DNA of 64,000 nt from Asticcacaulis endophyticus. Its GTDB lineage: Bacteria > Pseudomonadota > Alphaproteobacteria > Caulobacterales > Caulobacteraceae. Positions 35,907-45,765 of this stretch are shown in pieces (the first letter of the stretch is position 1; each line of letters opens with the position of its first letter). Made by a program: the position numbers and the translations under genes. Under the pieces are notes generated by a model. The model made no database searches, was not told the origin of the DNA, and saw only the letters and a program-made list of their open reading frames with translations. The stretch spans positions 391,482 through 455,481 of the forward strand of contig NZ_BMZB01000002.1 of assembly GCF_014652575.1 (NCBI RefSeq). Reading direction: 5' to 3'.

Positions 35907-37205
35907 CTAGTCCGCAAGCCATTCCGGCAAGGTTTCGCGTTTCAGCATGTCTTCATAGCTTGGCCTAGGGCGCACTATTGCCCATTTTTCGTCACGCACC
36001 AACACCTCCGGGGCGAGTGGGCGCGAATTATATTCGCCTCCCATCACCGCGCCATACGCGCCCGCCGACATGAAGGCGATTAGATCGCCCGCTTTAAGTT
36101 CCGGCAAGGTACGGTCGCGCGTAAAGGTGTCACCAGTCTCACATACGGGGCCAACCACATCATAGACAGCCGTTTTGTCGCCGGTGACCTGCGCCACCGG
36201 GCGGATATCATGAAAGGCATCATAAAGCGCCGGGCGCATCAGGTCGTTCATGGCGGCATCGACCACCAAAAACTGCTGGCCGGAATCCTTGCGCTCATGG
36301 ACGTGGATGACGCGCGACAGCATGACCCCGGCATTGGCCGCAATCAGGCGGCCGGGCTCAAAAGTATAGCGAACCCCCAGATTTCCGACCGTCAGCGCCA
36401 CCATCTCAGCAAAGACATCGGGCGAGGGCGGGGCAGGTTGATTGAAATAGGGCACACCCAAACCACCGCCGAGGTCAAGCCGCTCAACGCTTAAGCCCTG
36501 GGCGCGTAGTTCCAGAACCCACGATTTCATGCGCGCAAAAGCCGCCTGCATGGGAGTGAGGTCGGAAATCTGGCTGCCGATGTGGCAGGCGATACCAAGC
36601 GGGGCTAAGTTCGGATCGCTGGCCGCTTCGGCATAAAGGGCAATCGCCTCCTGCGCTGAGACACCGAATTTGTCTTTCGCGCCGCCGGTGGTGATCTTGG
36701 CGTGCCCACCCGCACCGACACCTGGATTGATGCGGATGACGAGCGGGGCAACCATGTTGAGCGAGGCTGCAACTTTTGACAGGCGCAACAGTTCGGGCCG
36801 CGATTCGACATTGAGCTGGTAGATGCCGGCCTTAAGCGCAAACGCCATTTCCGCATCAGTCTTACCCACGCCGGAAAAGACGATTTTTTCCGGCGCAATC
36901 CCGGCATCCAACGCGCGGCGGATTTCGCCCTCAGACACCGTATCGGCCCCGCAGCCCAATCGGGCCAGAGTACGCAGGACGGCGCGGTTAGAGTTCGACT
37001 TCATCGCAAAGGCGATCAGCGGGTCTTCACCCTTGGGGCTTTGCAGTTCCGGCTGATCGATCAGTTCCCCCGCAAACACCTTATAGTGGCGCTCCAGCGT
37101 GGCGGATGAATAGACATAAAGCGGCGTGCCGATATGGTCGGCCAGGTCTTTGAGCGAAACCTGCTCACAGAACATGTCGCCGTCTTTGTAGTCGAAGTGA
37201 TTCAT
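35907..37205 (-). CDS. lysA: Diaminopimelate decarboxylase
   Basis: A 432-residue PLP enzyme catalysing the last step of lysine synthesis. PLP-lysine is Lys69 in AFAMKSNSN. The Gly-rich phosphate loop DLGGGLGVPY, the EPGRLIAANAG block, and CETGDTF with the second-subunit Cys follow. It lies between the LptM-like lipoprotein gene and the DUF4175 remnant on the same strand, in the argH-lptM-lysA order. Confidence 0.95.
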   Translation of the reverse strand: MNHFDYKDGDMFCEQVSLKDLADHIGTPLYVYSSATLERHYKVFAGELIDQPELQSPKGEDPLIAFAMKSNSNRAVLRTLARLGCGADTVSEGEIRRALDAGIAPEKIVFSGVGKTDAEMAFALKAGIYQLNVESRPELLRLSKVAASLNMVAPLVIRINPGVGAGGHAKITTGGAKDKFGVSAQEAIALYAEAASDPNLAPLGIACHIGSQISDLTPMQAAFARMKSWVLELRAQGLSVERLDLGGGLGVPYFNQPAPPSPDVFAEMVALTVGNLGVRYTFEPGRLIAANAGVMLSRVIHVHERKDSGQQFLVVDAAMNDLMRPALYDAFHDIRPVAQVTGDKTAVYDVVGPVCETGDTFTRDRTLPELKAGDLIAFMSAGAYGAVMGGEYNSRPLAPEVLVRDEKWAIVRPRPSYEDMLKRETLPEWLAD

Positions 37206-37222
37206 CGAACTCTTATCTTGTG

Positions 37223-37510
37223 TTACTGGCGCTGAGAGTTGCCGGTGCCCTCAAGCGGGGCGTCCTGCACCTTAACGTTGTTGCTGTAGTAAGGATCGGC
37301 GGCGGCCGGTTTATCGCTGGCGCGCGGCAGTGATTTTTCGGTCTTCTTGCCCTGCGCCTCTGCCGTCTTGATGGCCTCGCGTTCAGCCTTGGCTTCCTTG
37401 CCCCACAATGGCGGCGCTTTTTCAAGCTCGCCCTGCTTACCGCAGGCGCTTAACCCCAGACCCATTGCCACGCCGAGAATGAGAGCGGCTTTCCCCAGTT
37501 TCACCATCAC
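37223..37510 (-). CDS. LptM/YifL-like small lipoprotein
   Basis: A 95-residue lipoprotein. The signal sequence ends in the lipobox GLSAC, and the mature N-terminus CGKQGELEKAPP resembles the LptM (YifL) pattern CGxxGxL. LptM assists maturation of the LPS translocon, and related genes sit next to lysA/dapF in many proteobacteria. The remainder is Lys/Glu/Ala-rich and probably disordered. Confidence 0.72.
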   Translation of the reverse strand: MMVKLGKAALILGVAMGLGLSACGKQGELEKAPPLWGKEAKAEREAIKTAEAQGKKTEKSLPRASDKPAAADPYYSNNVKVQDAPLEGTGNSQRQ

Positions 37511-37522
37511 CTTAAATCCCTT

Positions 37523-38941
37523 TTAGCTTAAGCGCTGTTTGTGGCGCTCGATTTGCAAACGCACCTGATCCGGCGCCGTGCCGCCATAGCTTTGGCGTGA
37601 GGCACAAGACGCTTCGGGGGTCAAAACCTTATACACATCATCGGTAATGCCCGCTTCAAGTTTTTGCAGGTCATTGAGGCTTAATTGCGCCAGATCAATG
37701 TCGCGGCTTTCGGCAAGCTTTACCGCGGCCCCCGTCACATGGTGAGCATCGCGGAACGGCATGTTGAGATTGCGCACCAGCCAGTCGGCAAGGTCGGTGG
37801 CGGTCGAAAACCCGCCGGAGGCTGCCGCCTTCATGCGGGCCGTGTTGGCGGTCAGGTCGCGCACCATGCCGGTCATGGCCGCCAGTGCTAGATCAAGCGA
37901 ATCAAACGCTTCGAATACCGGCGGTTTATCTTCCTGCATGTCCTTGGAATAGGCCAGCGGCAGGCCTTTCATGACCGTGGTCAGTGCCACCAAGGCCCCG
38001 GTGATCCGCCCGGTCTTGGCGCGCACCAGTTCGGCGGCGTCGGGGTTGCGCTTTTGCGGCATGATCGATGAGCCGGTCGAAAAGGCATCGGACAGTTTCA
38101 CAAACCCGAACTGCGGGGTCGTCCAGATGACAATTTCTTCGGCCAAACGTGACAGGTGACCGGCGCAAATGCTGGCGTGGCTTAGAGATTCGAGCGCGAA
38201 ATCACGGGCGGAGACGCCGTCAAGACTATTGCCCATCGGCCGATCAAAACCAAGTGCTGCGGACGTGGCAAACCTGTCGATATTGAACGGTGATCCGGCC
38301 AAAGCCGCCGAGCCCAGCGGATTTTCGTTCATACGCACGCGGGCATCGGCAAAGCGTGACGTATCGCGGCTGAACATTTCGACATAGGCCATCAGGTGGT
38401 GGCCAAAGGTCACCGGCTGGGCGGGTTGAAGGTGGGTGAACCCAGGCATCAGGGCGTCGGCATATTCCTCAGCGCGCTCCAGCAAGGCCTGTTGCAGATC
38501 GGTCAATTGCACGATCGTCTGATCGACCTGAGCGCGCACCCACAGACGAAAATCGGTCGCGACCTGATCGTTGCGCGAGCGGGCGGTATGCAGACGCCCG
38601 GCGGTAGCACCTATCAGTTCACGCAGGCGCGCCTCGACATTCATGTGAATGTCCTCATATTCCGCGCGGAAGGGGAATACACCTGATTGAATCTCTTCGG
38701 CAATTGTCGCCAAACCGGTATCAATCTGTTGGGCATCCTCAGAACTTATGATACCTTGCTGGCTTAACATGGCGGCGTGGGCGCGTGAGCCCGCAATGTC
38801 CTGAGCCCACAGGCGCTTGTCGACCTCAATGGAGACATTGATGGCCTGCATGATCTGATCGGGCTTGGCATTGAAGCGACCGCCCCACATTTTCTGGCCT
38901 TCCGGGGCCGCAGGCTTTTGGGTGTCGGATTGATCGGTCAT
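37523..38941 (-). CDS. argH: Argininosuccinate lyase
   Basis: A 472-residue enzyme of arginine synthesis that splits argininosuccinate to arginine and fumarate. The fumarase-superfamily signature [12 protein letters not shown] and the [14 protein letters not shown] and [16 protein letters not shown] blocks are intact. The start at 38941 (MTDQSD) is favoured over the longer frame at 38992. This ATG shares two bases with the tlpA ATG on the other strand (CATG at 38939-38942). Confidence 0.95.
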   Translation of the reverse strand: MTDQSDTQKPAAPEGQKMWGGRFNAKPDQIMQAINVSIEVDKRLWAQDIAGSRAHAAMLSQQGIISSEDAQQIDTGLATIAEEIQSGVFPFRAEYEDIHMNVEARLRELIGATAGRLHTARSRNDQVATDFRLWVRAQVDQTIVQLTDLQQALLERAEEYADALMPGFTHLQPAQPVTFGHHLMAYVEMFSRDTSRFADARVRMNENPLGSAALAGSPFNIDRFATSAALGFDRPMGNSLDGVSARDFALESLSHASICAGHLSRLAEEIVIWTTPQFGFVKLSDAFSTGSSIMPQKRNPDAAELVRAKTGRITGALVALTTVMKGLPLAYSKDMQEDKPPVFEAFDSLDLALAAMTGMVRDLTANTARMKAAASGGFSTATDLADWLVRNLNMPFRDAHHVTGAAVKLAESRDIDLAQLSLNDLQKLEAGITDDVYKVLTPEASCASRQSYGGTAPDQVRLQIERHKQRLS

Positions 38942-39659
38942 GGGTGAAGTTCCGGACGAAAACAACGGTGAGACAAAAACTGAGGAAGCCATAGCGCCCG
39001 TTTCCGCTCAGGCCAAGTCCGAACTGGCCGCAAAGTCTAAAATCGTCGAGGGCAAAAAGAATAAGCGCCGTCTGGGCATGGCGCTGGGGCTGGGTGTAGT
39101 GGCCGTGCTTGGGGTTGGGTTGTTTAAGGTTATTTCCCTTATTCCCCCTGCCCGTGTAACTGTGGAGCAGACCGCTCAGGGGCCGCTGAAAGCCTATGCG
39201 ACGGGCACACTGGCTAAATTGATCACCCATGAAACGCCCAAGCCTCTGACCGATATTGAATTTTATGATGGCGACAAAAAGCCGGTTCACGTTAGCGATT
39301 TTGCGGGCAAGGTCGTGGTGCTGAACGTCTGGGCGACCTGGTGCGCGCCGTGCCGGGTCGAGATGCCTACTTTGGCCCGTTTGCAGGGGATGTATCCGGT
39401 CGAGCAGATGAAAGTGCTGCCGCTGAGTGTCGATACCGAAGACAAACTGCCCGATGTCAAAAGCTTTATCGGGGTGCATGAGCCGCTGGGGATCTATAAC
39501 GATCCGCATTTTGCGGCCCCGTCGAACTATGTCATCAACGCCATGCCCACGACCCTGATTATCGACAAGCAGGGCCGCGAAGTCGCCCGCCTTGAAGGCG
39601 AAGCGCACTGGGATAAGCCGGAAGTGAAGGCACTGCTCGACAAACTCCTAACCCAGTAA
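38940..39659 (+). CDS. tlpA: TlpA-like membrane-anchored thiol-disulfide oxidoreductase
   Basis: A 239-residue protein. A charged cytoplasmic N-terminus (~46 residues) is followed by one membrane helix (47-69) and a periplasmic thioredoxin-like domain with WCAPC (134-138) and the cis-Pro segment AMPTTLI. TlpA proteins keep periplasmic thiols reduced, for example during cytochrome oxidase assembly. No ribosome site is obvious because the start lies in the argH start region; the promoter must lie within argH. Confidence 0.88.
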   Translation: MGEVPDENNGETKTEEAIAPVSAQAKSELAAKSKIVEGKKNKRRLGMALGLGVVAVLGVGLFKVISLIPPARVTVEQTAQGPLKAYATGTLAKLITHETPKPLTDIEFYDGDKKPVHVSDFAGKVVVLNVWATWCAPCRVEMPTLARLQGMYPVEQMKVLPLSVDTEDKLPDVKSFIGVHEPLGIYNDPHFAAPSNYVINAMPTTLIIDKQGREVARLEGEAHWDKPEVKALLDKLLTQ

Positions 39660-39860
39660 AATCGCGGATATTTTAGTTGCGCTACCGCCGCTCGGGCGGC
39701 CCCGTTCACTGCTTGAGCGCCGGGGCCAACTAATACGCAGTCTGCGCTTGCAGGGACTCAATGTACCTGCGGCGCTTGGCGGCTATTATTTGTCTCAAAT
39801 CTCACGATTTTACAGACGGTGGGGTCTAAGTTTTGTGCGCTCATAAGTTGCCCTTTTAGA
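39660..39860. other. Intergenic region with a structured segment
   Basis: About 200 bases with no plausible gene. Inside, TAGTT (39674-39678) and AACTA (39728-39732) flank GGCCCCG (39698-39704) and CGGGGCC (39721-39727), a nested stem-loop downstream of tlpA. It may be the tlpA terminator or a small RNA; there is no T-run. Confidence 0.4.
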
Positions 39861-39900
39861 TATTAAAAAGGGCGGCGATCGGGGATAGATCGCCGCCCTT
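39861..39900 (-). terminator. Strong terminator of the 39993-40763 lipoprotein gene
   Basis: A 13-bp perfect stem (AAGGGCGGCGATC / GATCGCCGCCCTT) with a 7-base loop. On the minus strand a TTTTTAATA tract follows. It lies about 90 bases beyond the stop of the minus-strand gene. Confidence 0.88.
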
Positions 39901-39992
39901 ATATGTCTGCGCGCTACCGGGTTCAGGTTATCCGGGCCGCACCGTGACTGAGGACCACGGCGGAGCTTATGCGCAGATCAATGCCGACCTGA

Positions 39993-40763
39993 TTACAGCG
40001 AGTTGATAGCCAGCTCGATACGGCTGACCGAGGAAACGACCTTGGATTTGTCGACGATCTTGGCGGCCTCTTCCGGGGCCAGCGTCGTTGGCCAGTAGGC
40101 GGCCAGGGCATCGACATCGGCCTTGATGGGGGCCAGTGACTTTTCACGGGCGACCAGATCCTTCAGCGACAAGGCGGCACCTTGTGAGTGCAGATATTCG
40201 GTCGGATCGATGATGCCTTCTTTCAGGACTTCGGCGTACAAACCTTGCGTCAGTTCGGCCATGCCAATGGCGGTGTCCTTGGCCACGCCGGGGTTCTTGG
40301 CGTAGGCGGCGTCGATGGCGGCAATCGCGGCCTTGATGTCGGCCTCAGAGCCGGTTTCCGCAGCCTTGCGCACCGTGGCGATATCGAGACCGGCGGCGGC
40401 CAGTTTCGGCTCCTGCGGATCGAGCGCTTCCGACAGGCCCTGACCGATAACAATGGCCGCCCCTTCGGTGCCGTCAGCCGATTTGGCAACCTTTTGACCG
40501 ACCAGCAAAAAGCCCTTGATGTGCTGCAAACGCAGGGTCAAACGGCTCGATTCCGGGATCGACGAATAGGCCAGAACCGCGCCGCCTTCACCGGCTTCGC
40601 CACCGGCGACAACAGCGGTATTGGCCGCATCCGCACTGGCGGCGGCGTCTTCGGTTGTGGTGGCCGTGCCGTCCTTTGGCTTTTCACCGCAGGCGCTAAG
40701 CGCCCCAAGCATCATCAGGCCGCCGGCCGCGCCGGTCCACAGTTTAGGTTTGAACTCGATCAT
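39993..40763 (-). CDS. Hypothetical lipoprotein
   Basis: A 256-residue envelope lipoprotein, not recognised. The signal sequence ends in GALSACG (lipobox). A ~40-residue Ala/Thr/Glu-rich linker follows. The helical domain (ESSRLTLRLQHIKGFLLVGQKVAKS ... LAAYWPTTLAPEEAAKIVDKS) contains repeated Ala-rich helices. Single gene with its own terminator; the upstream region is shared with the divergent dioxygenase gene. Confidence 0.75.
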   Translation of the reverse strand: MIEFKPKLWTGAAGGLMMLGALSACGEKPKDGTATTTEDAAASADAANTAVVAGGEAGEGGAVLAYSSIPESSRLTLRLQHIKGFLLVGQKVAKSADGTEGAAIVIGQGLSEALDPQEPKLAAAGLDIATVRKAAETGSEADIKAAIAAIDAAYAKNPGVAKDTAIGMAELTQGLYAEVLKEGIIDPTEYLHSQGAALSLKDLVAREKSLAPIKADVDALAAYWPTTLAPEEAAKIVDKSKVVSSVSRIELAINSL

Positions 40764-40888
40764 CTAAAATCACCCGAAATAAGTTGACGCCGTATATCAA
40801 TGTGGTGTGGTCTGTACCGCACTCCCCTTGAGTTTGCAAGTGGTTCGCAATATTAGTTTTTGGCTTACGACGTAATTTAAGGTCTGAC

Positions 40889-41551
40889 ATGCTGCTGATC
40901 AATCGCGTTCTGGATGATGAAGACCTTAAGCGCGTGACGGCCCTGTTTGATGAGATGCGGCTGACCGACGGCAAGCAGACCGCCGGGGCGGCCGCGCGCA
41001 AGGTCAAGTCCAACCAGCAGGCCGACTGGCGTGACCCCAAGGCGATTGCCTTGCGCGGGTTCTTGAGAAAAGCGATGGAGCGGCACCCGCTGTTTATGTC
41101 CTATGTTCGTCCGGCCAAGTGGTCGCGGCTGCTGCTGAGCCGTTATGGTATTGGCAATGCTTACGGCCTGCACACTGACGATGCCATGATGAAGGATGAA
41201 ACCGGCGGGCACTTGCGGACCGATTTGTCGTTTACGCTGTTTCTGTCGCCGCGTGACGCTTACGAAGGTGGCGCGCTGTCGCTGGAAAGCGTCGAAGGGG
41301 TGCGCGATGTCCGCCTTGAAGCGGGAGATATGATTGTCTATCGCACGGGTCTGTTGCATCAGGTCACGCCGGTGACCGAGGGAGAGCGGCGCGCCTGCGT
41401 CGGCTGGGTGCAGAGCCAGATCCGGCGTGATGATCAGCGCGAAGTGTTATTTGATCTCGATCAGGTGCGCGCCAGCCTGCCCGAAAGCGCGCAAAAGCTG
41501 ATGGTTGATAAGTCGGTCGGCAATCTGCTGCGCATGTGGGCCGAGGTGTAG
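40889..41551 (+). CDS. Fe(II)/2-oxoglutarate-dependent PKHD-type dioxygenase
   Basis: A 220-residue hydroxylase of the PiuC/YbiX (PKHD) family. The iron triad is visible as HTDD (His and Asp, about residues 95-97) and the distal His in GLLHQVTPV. The 2-oxoglutarate-binding Arg lies in GERRACVGW. In other bacteria piuC genes go with iron-siderophore receptors; none is adjacent here. The physiological substrate is unknown. Confidence 0.9.
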   Translation: MLLINRVLDDEDLKRVTALFDEMRLTDGKQTAGAAARKVKSNQQADWRDPKAIALRGFLRKAMERHPLFMSYVRPAKWSRLLLSRYGIGNAYGLHTDDAMMKDETGGHLRTDLSFTLFLSPRDAYEGGALSLESVEGVRDVRLEAGDMIVYRTGLLHQVTPVTEGERRACVGWVQSQIRRDDQREVLFDLDQVRASLPESAQKLMVDKSVGNLLRMWAEV

Positions 41552-41555
41552 CGGT

Positions 41556-42053
41556 TTATCTAGTGCAGGCGCCCAGCCGCGTGAACTCATGACGGATAGC
41601 GGTTTGGGACCCGCCGCCGGTAATGCCGGGCAGGGTGGCAGTCACTGTGAAGATGTCGGCATTGGGCTGTTTTTCGATCACATAGGGAATGTCGGCGGCA
41701 GGGCTTGTAATACCCAGTTGTGCAATTTCCATCGGCGGGCATTTGGCCACCAGACGTGCGGTAGAGGGTGTGTCCATCTTGATTTCCATCGGACAGGCCA
41801 GATCGCTCTGGGGGCCGGTCGTGCCTTCGGTCAGCATCTGCGCAATGTCCTGAGCGCTGACGCAGCCGGTGTCATTGGTCGGCTTCATGAACGGCAACTG
41901 CGGTGTCGAGCTTGAGGTATGCTGCCATAGGCCGGGCTTGATCTGATCAAATATTTTAAGCTGGCTGAAATCGAACTGATAGGCGGCAAAGGCGGCGACC
42001 GGTAAGGCCAGGGCGACTGTGGCGGTTGCGGCGATGAGGCGTAATTTTGTCAT
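41556..42053 (-). CDS. Exported DUF3617 protein
   Basis: A 165-residue exported protein with a signal peptide ending around AAFA (residue 23). The DUF3617 pattern includes KPGLWQHTSSSTPQLP, GCVSAQDI and four conserved Cys across the domain, the last two near PMEI and at the C-terminus (GACTR). Function unknown; probably periplasmic. It converges on the dioxygenase gene with only 4 bases between stops. Confidence 0.8.
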   Translation of the reverse strand: MTKLRLIAATATVALALPVAAFAAYQFDFSQLKIFDQIKPGLWQHTSSSTPQLPFMKPTNDTGCVSAQDIAQMLTEGTTGPQSDLACPMEIKMDTPSTARLVAKCPPMEIAQLGITSPAADIPYVIEKQPNADIFTVTATLPGITGGGSQTAIRHEFTRLGACTR

Positions 42054-42130
42054 CAGAAATTCCCATATGTCGGCGCGACCCTAACCGGCTGGGTATAAAA
42101 ATACTGTAAGATTGTGACGTTCAGGTGGGG

Positions 42131-43333
42131 CTATTTCAGGATCGGCATCAGGCTTTGATGGCTTAGAGAGCGCCAGCCCCACTCAAACGGGCCATAGCAG
42201 AAGATGCGCATCCACACACTGCTGAATATAAGTTGCCCAATCCAGATGGCCACCACAATCGGCACAAGGCCCGCATTGCCCACTGTGCCGTATAGCCCAA
42301 GGCCCCAACTTTCCGGGGCGCGACCACCATAAAATATCACCGTCATGATCAGCGATTGCAGCAGATAATTGGTGAAGGCCATGCGACCGGCATCGCGCAA
42401 GGGCGACAGCAGCTTTAAACCGATATCGGTTTTGGCGATCAGGATCAGTGCCGATACATAGCCCAGACTGACGATGATCGACAGATATTCATTGGCGACG
42501 GCATAAAGCCCCATAATCCGAACGGCGGGAAAGCCTTCGTCGATTATCACGGCGGCCTGCCAGCCGATCAGGGCAAGGCTGACCCCGGCTAGGGCGATGA
42601 CCGTAACATAGGTTGCCGTCCGGCTCTCACCCCTGAAAAAGCCGGATTTAAACAGGCCAAGACCCATCATCATCAGCCCGACTGTCACCGGCAGGTAGAA
42701 CAGGATTTCATTGACGATGCTTTGCGACCACATGGCGAAATTACCGCTCAGGGAGCCTGTAAAGCCTGAACGCATCTGATCAATAATCGGATTCAACAGA
42801 TTGGGCAGGGGCGCGGACGGTTCAGGTATAACCCCGATACCGTCATTAATTGCGGGCCACAGGATGATGCCATTGCCGACCAGATAAAGCACGCTGCCCG
42901 CCACCAGTAGCGGCTTGGCTCCAAGGTTACGCCAGCTAAAAAACACGAAACCGCATATGGCATAGAGCAGCAAAATATCCCCGTACCAGATCAGCGCGCC
43001 GTGGATCAGGCCAAAGATGACCATCCATCCCAGCCGTCTGCCGATCACCCGCCCGGTCAATGGCAGGCCGTCCGGTTCTGACGCGCTGATCAGATAGAGG
43101 CTGACCCCTAACAGCATCGAGAAGATCGTGATGAACTTGCCGGTAAAAAAGACCTCATCGACCCACCACACGGCGATGTCGGCGGACGTCATACCCAGCG
43201 GCGACACCGCCGGATTGATGTAGACATGCATCGGCATGGCAAAGGCGACCGCATTAACAAACAATATGCCCAGAATGCTCAGGCCCCGCACGATATCGAG
43301 ATAGACAATACGGCGGGCGTCAGCGTCAGGCAT
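42131..43333 (-). CDS. DUF418 multi-pass membrane protein
   Basis: A 400-residue membrane protein with about ten hydrophobic helices. The N-terminal IVYLDIVRGLSILGILFVN segment and the C-terminal DUF418 block (MAFTNYLLQSLIMTVIF ... FSSVWMRIFCYGPFEWGWRSL) are typical. Members are putative transporters of unknown substrate. The start at 43333 overlaps the upstream gene's stop by 8 bases. Confidence 0.87.
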   Translation of the reverse strand: MPDADARRIVYLDIVRGLSILGILFVNAVAFAMPMHVYINPAVSPLGMTSADIAVWWVDEVFFTGKFITIFSMLLGVSLYLISASEPDGLPLTGRVIGRRLGWMVIFGLIHGALIWYGDILLLYAICGFVFFSWRNLGAKPLLVAGSVLYLVGNGIILWPAINDGIGVIPEPSAPLPNLLNPIIDQMRSGFTGSLSGNFAMWSQSIVNEILFYLPVTVGLMMMGLGLFKSGFFRGESRTATYVTVIALAGVSLALIGWQAAVIIDEGFPAVRIMGLYAVANEYLSIIVSLGYVSALILIAKTDIGLKLLSPLRDAGRMAFTNYLLQSLIMTVIFYGGRAPESWGLGLYGTVGNAGLVPIVVAIWIGQLIFSSVWMRIFCYGPFEWGWRSLSHQSLMPILK

Positions 43334-43781
43334 GGGGAACCGCGGTATCGGGCGGGCTGCGTTTGAGGGCAATCTGTTGCAGGATGATGGATGCCGGAAT
43401 GGCCAGCACCAGTTGCGCCACCACCATCAGCAGGCTGAACCCGGCAAACGGAATAAGGTTATGCGATGTGGCGGGCACCTTATGATGCAGCAGAAATTGT
43501 CCGAACGCCAAGGCACTGCCCAGCAGGCCGATCAGCCCTGCGCAGGTCAGCCCCATCATTACGGCCTTGAGGCGCGATTTTGGTACCTTGAGCGACCACA
43601 GGGCCAGGGCCCCGACCATCCAGAAGAACCCAAGACCGATCTGCCTTTGGGTTTCAACCACAGCATCGGCCCCCTGCGGGGCCAGCAGCCGCGCGAAAAA
43701 CCACACACAGCCGTGCAACACCATCGCCCCGATCAGGCTGGTGACCATCCATGGAAAGACTGGCTGTCTAAGCTGAAGCAC
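43326..43781 (-). CDS. Hypothetical four-helix membrane protein
   Basis: A 151-residue membrane protein starting with GTG. Four hydrophobic helices lie at about 11-32, 48-64, 73-95 and 108-132. The family is not recognised. It is tightly packed (14 bases) behind hbd and overlaps the DUF418 gene by 8 bases, so it is probably co-transcribed with both. Confidence 0.65.
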   Translation of the reverse strand: MLQLRQPVFPWMVTSLIGAMVLHGCVWFFARLLAPQGADAVVETQRQIGLGFFWMVGALALWSLKVPKSRLKAVMMGLTCAGLIGLLGSALAFGQFLLHHKVPATSHNLIPFAGFSLLMVVAQLVLAIPASIILQQIALKRSPPDTAVPHA

Positions 43782-43795
43782 GCAGGGCTCTTGTC

Positions 43796-44680
43796 TTAAC
43801 GGGTCGGGATCGGCTTTTCGCCGCGATAGTCGTAAAAGCCGCGTCCGGTTTTGCGCCCCAGCCAGCCGGCTTCGACATATTTCACCAGCAGCGGGCAGGG
43901 CCGGTATTTCGAGTCAGCCAGACCGTCATGCAGCATTTCCATGATCGCCAACACGGTATCAAGCCCGATGAAATCGCCAAGCTCCAGCGGCCCCATCGGG
44001 TGATTGGCCCCCAGTTTCAAGGCCGTGTCGATAGCTTCGACCGTACCAACGCCTTCGTACAGGGTATAGATCGCCTCATTGATCATCGGGATCAGGACGC
44101 GGTTGACGATAAAGGCCGGATAATCCTCACTATTGGCGGTGATCTTGCCTAAGCTTTGCGCGAATTCGACGGCGGCCTGATAGGTTTCGGGGTCAGTGGC
44201 GATGCCGCGGATAATCTCGACCAGCTTCATCACCGGCACGGGATTCATAAAGTGCAGGCCGATGAACTTGCCCGGACGATCGGACGCGGCCGCAAGGCGG
44301 GTGATCGAAATGGACGAGGTGTTTGAGGCCAGAATGGCGTCAGGTTTTAAGTGCTCACTGACCGATTTGAAGATGGCTTTTTTGATCTCTTCATTTTCGG
44401 TGGCGGCTTCGATGACCAGATCGCAGTCTTTCAGATCGTGGGCGGACGCGGCCGGTTGCAGGCGGCCCATGCTGGCCTTGGCGTCGTCCGGCGTGATGAC
44501 CTCTTTTTCGATCAGGCGGTTGAAGCCCTTATTGATCTTTTCAAGGGCAGCGTGGACGGCGTCGATCTTTTGATCATGCAGGAGCACAGTGTAACCCGCC
44601 TGAGCGCAAACCTGAGCGATACCTGCCCCCATCTGACCCGCGCCGATAATGCCCACTGACTTGATATTCATCATCACCAT
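43796..44680 (-). CDS. hbd: 3-hydroxybutyryl-CoA dehydrogenase
   Basis: A 294-residue NAD-dependent enzyme interconverting 3-hydroxyacyl-CoA and acetoacetyl-CoA. The Rossmann loop VGIIGAGQMGAGIAQVCAQ is at the N-terminus. The catalytic His is in GLHFMNPVPVMKLVE, with its Glu partner, and the C-terminal NHPMGPLELGDFIGLD block is intact. Several start codons are clustered (44680, 44674, 44671); homologues usually begin at MNIKS (44671). It lies downstream of etfBA, a usual partner in fatty-acid/acyl-CoA oxidation, but a terminator separates them. Confidence 0.92.
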   Translation of the reverse strand: MVMMNIKSVGIIGAGQMGAGIAQVCAQAGYTVLLHDQKIDAVHAALEKINKGFNRLIEKEVITPDDAKASMGRLQPAASAHDLKDCDLVIEAATENEEIKKAIFKSVSEHLKPDAILASNTSSISITRLAAASDRPGKFIGLHFMNPVPVMKLVEIIRGIATDPETYQAAVEFAQSLGKITANSEDYPAFIVNRVLIPMINEAIYTLYEGVGTVEAIDTALKLGANHPMGPLELGDFIGLDTVLAIMEMLHDGLADSKYRPCPLLVKYVEAGWLGRKTGRGFYDYRGEKPIPTR

Positions 44681-44755
44681 TACACCTGCTACAAAACTGT
44701 ATCTGTAAGACTATAGGGCCTGACTGCACAATCAAGCCCTGACATCAAAAGAGAC

Positions 44756-44805
44756 ATAAAAGAAAATCCCCCAGAGCCAGCTTAAGGGCGGACTCTGAGG
44801 GATTT
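44756..44805 (-). terminator. Terminator after etfA
   Basis: On the minus strand AAATCCCTCAGAG pairs with CTCTGGGGGATTT across a ~17-base loop, followed by TTTTCTTTT, 24 bases beyond the etfA stop. Confidence 0.8.
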
Positions 44806-44828
44806 GCAATTTTATAGATGCCTGTCCC

Positions 44829-45764
44829 TTAACCGAGGGCAGCCATCAGGGCCGGAACGGCGGTTTTATAGTCCTCAACCAGACCGTAATCCGCGATCTG
44901 GAAGATCGGCGCTTCGGGGTCTTTGTTGATGGCGACGATGACCTTGGAATCCTTCATACCCGCCAGATGCTGAATGGCACCCGATATCCCGACCGCGATA
45001 TAAAGGGCCGGGGCCACGACCTTACCCGTTTGGCCGACCTGATAGTCGTTGGGTGCATAACCGGCATCGACGGCGGCGCGGGACGCACCGACGGCGGCGC
45101 CCAACTTATCGGCCAAGGGCTCGATCACCGCATGGAATTCTTCGGCAGAACCGAGTGCTCGCCCGCCGGAGACAACGACCTTAGCGGCGCCCAGTTCGGG
45201 GCGGTCGGAGGTGACTTTTTCTTCGCCGACAAAGCGCGTACCCGCAAAATCTGCCGGGATTGAGGCCGCTTCAACCGCCGCCGAACCGCCATCAGCGGCC
45301 GTAGCCGCAAAGGTGGTCGGGCGCACGGTCAGAACGACCTTGGCGTCGGAGGTCTGTACCGTCTCCAGCGCATTGCCCGCATAGATCGGGCGCACGAAGG
45401 TCTTGGCATCGATCACTTCGATAACGTCGGAAATGATGGACACGTCCAGAAGGGCGGCAATACGCGGGGCGAAGTTCTTACCTGACGCGGAGGCCGGTAT
45501 GGCGACGGCGTCATAACCGGCGGCCAGGCCTGCAATCAGTGCGGCAACATCTTCGGCGATATCGGCATTGAGACCGGCGCTCTCGGCCGTCAGCACTTTG
45601 CGCACACCAGCAGCTTTGGCGGCCTGACCGGCGACGGTAGCGGAACCCGCACCATAAACCAGCACGTCGATATCGGGCGACAGGGCCTTGGCCGCCGTCA
45701 AAACCTTAAGCGTGGAGTCGCGCAAATGTGTGCCGTCATGATCGGCAATAACTAAAACAGCCAT
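44829..45764 (-). CDS. etfA: Electron transfer flavoprotein alpha subunit
   Basis: A 311-residue FAD-binding subunit that carries electrons from acyl-CoA and related dehydrogenases to ETF-ubiquinone oxidoreductase. The C-terminal FAD domain has VVSGGRALGS, DAGYAPNDYQVGQTGK and LYIAVGISGAIQHLAGM. It follows etfB by one base and forms a stoichiometric pair. Confidence 0.96.
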   Translation of the reverse strand: MAVLVIADHDGTHLRDSTLKVLTAAKALSPDIDVLVYGAGSATVAGQAAKAAGVRKVLTAESAGLNADIAEDVAALIAGLAAGYDAVAIPASASGKNFAPRIAALLDVSIISDVIEVIDAKTFVRPIYAGNALETVQTSDAKVVLTVRPTTFAATAADGGSAAVEAASIPADFAGTRFVGEEKVTSDRPELGAAKVVVSGGRALGSAEEFHAVIEPLADKLGAAVGASRAAVDAGYAPNDYQVGQTGKVVAPALYIAVGISGAIQHLAGMKDSKVIVAINKDPEAPIFQIADYGLVEDYKTAVPALMAALG

Positions 45765-45765
45765 A

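Noticed and set aside
38826-39608. 260-residue minus-strand open frame opposite tlpA
   Set aside because: Antisense shadow that also runs into argH; no recognisable motif.
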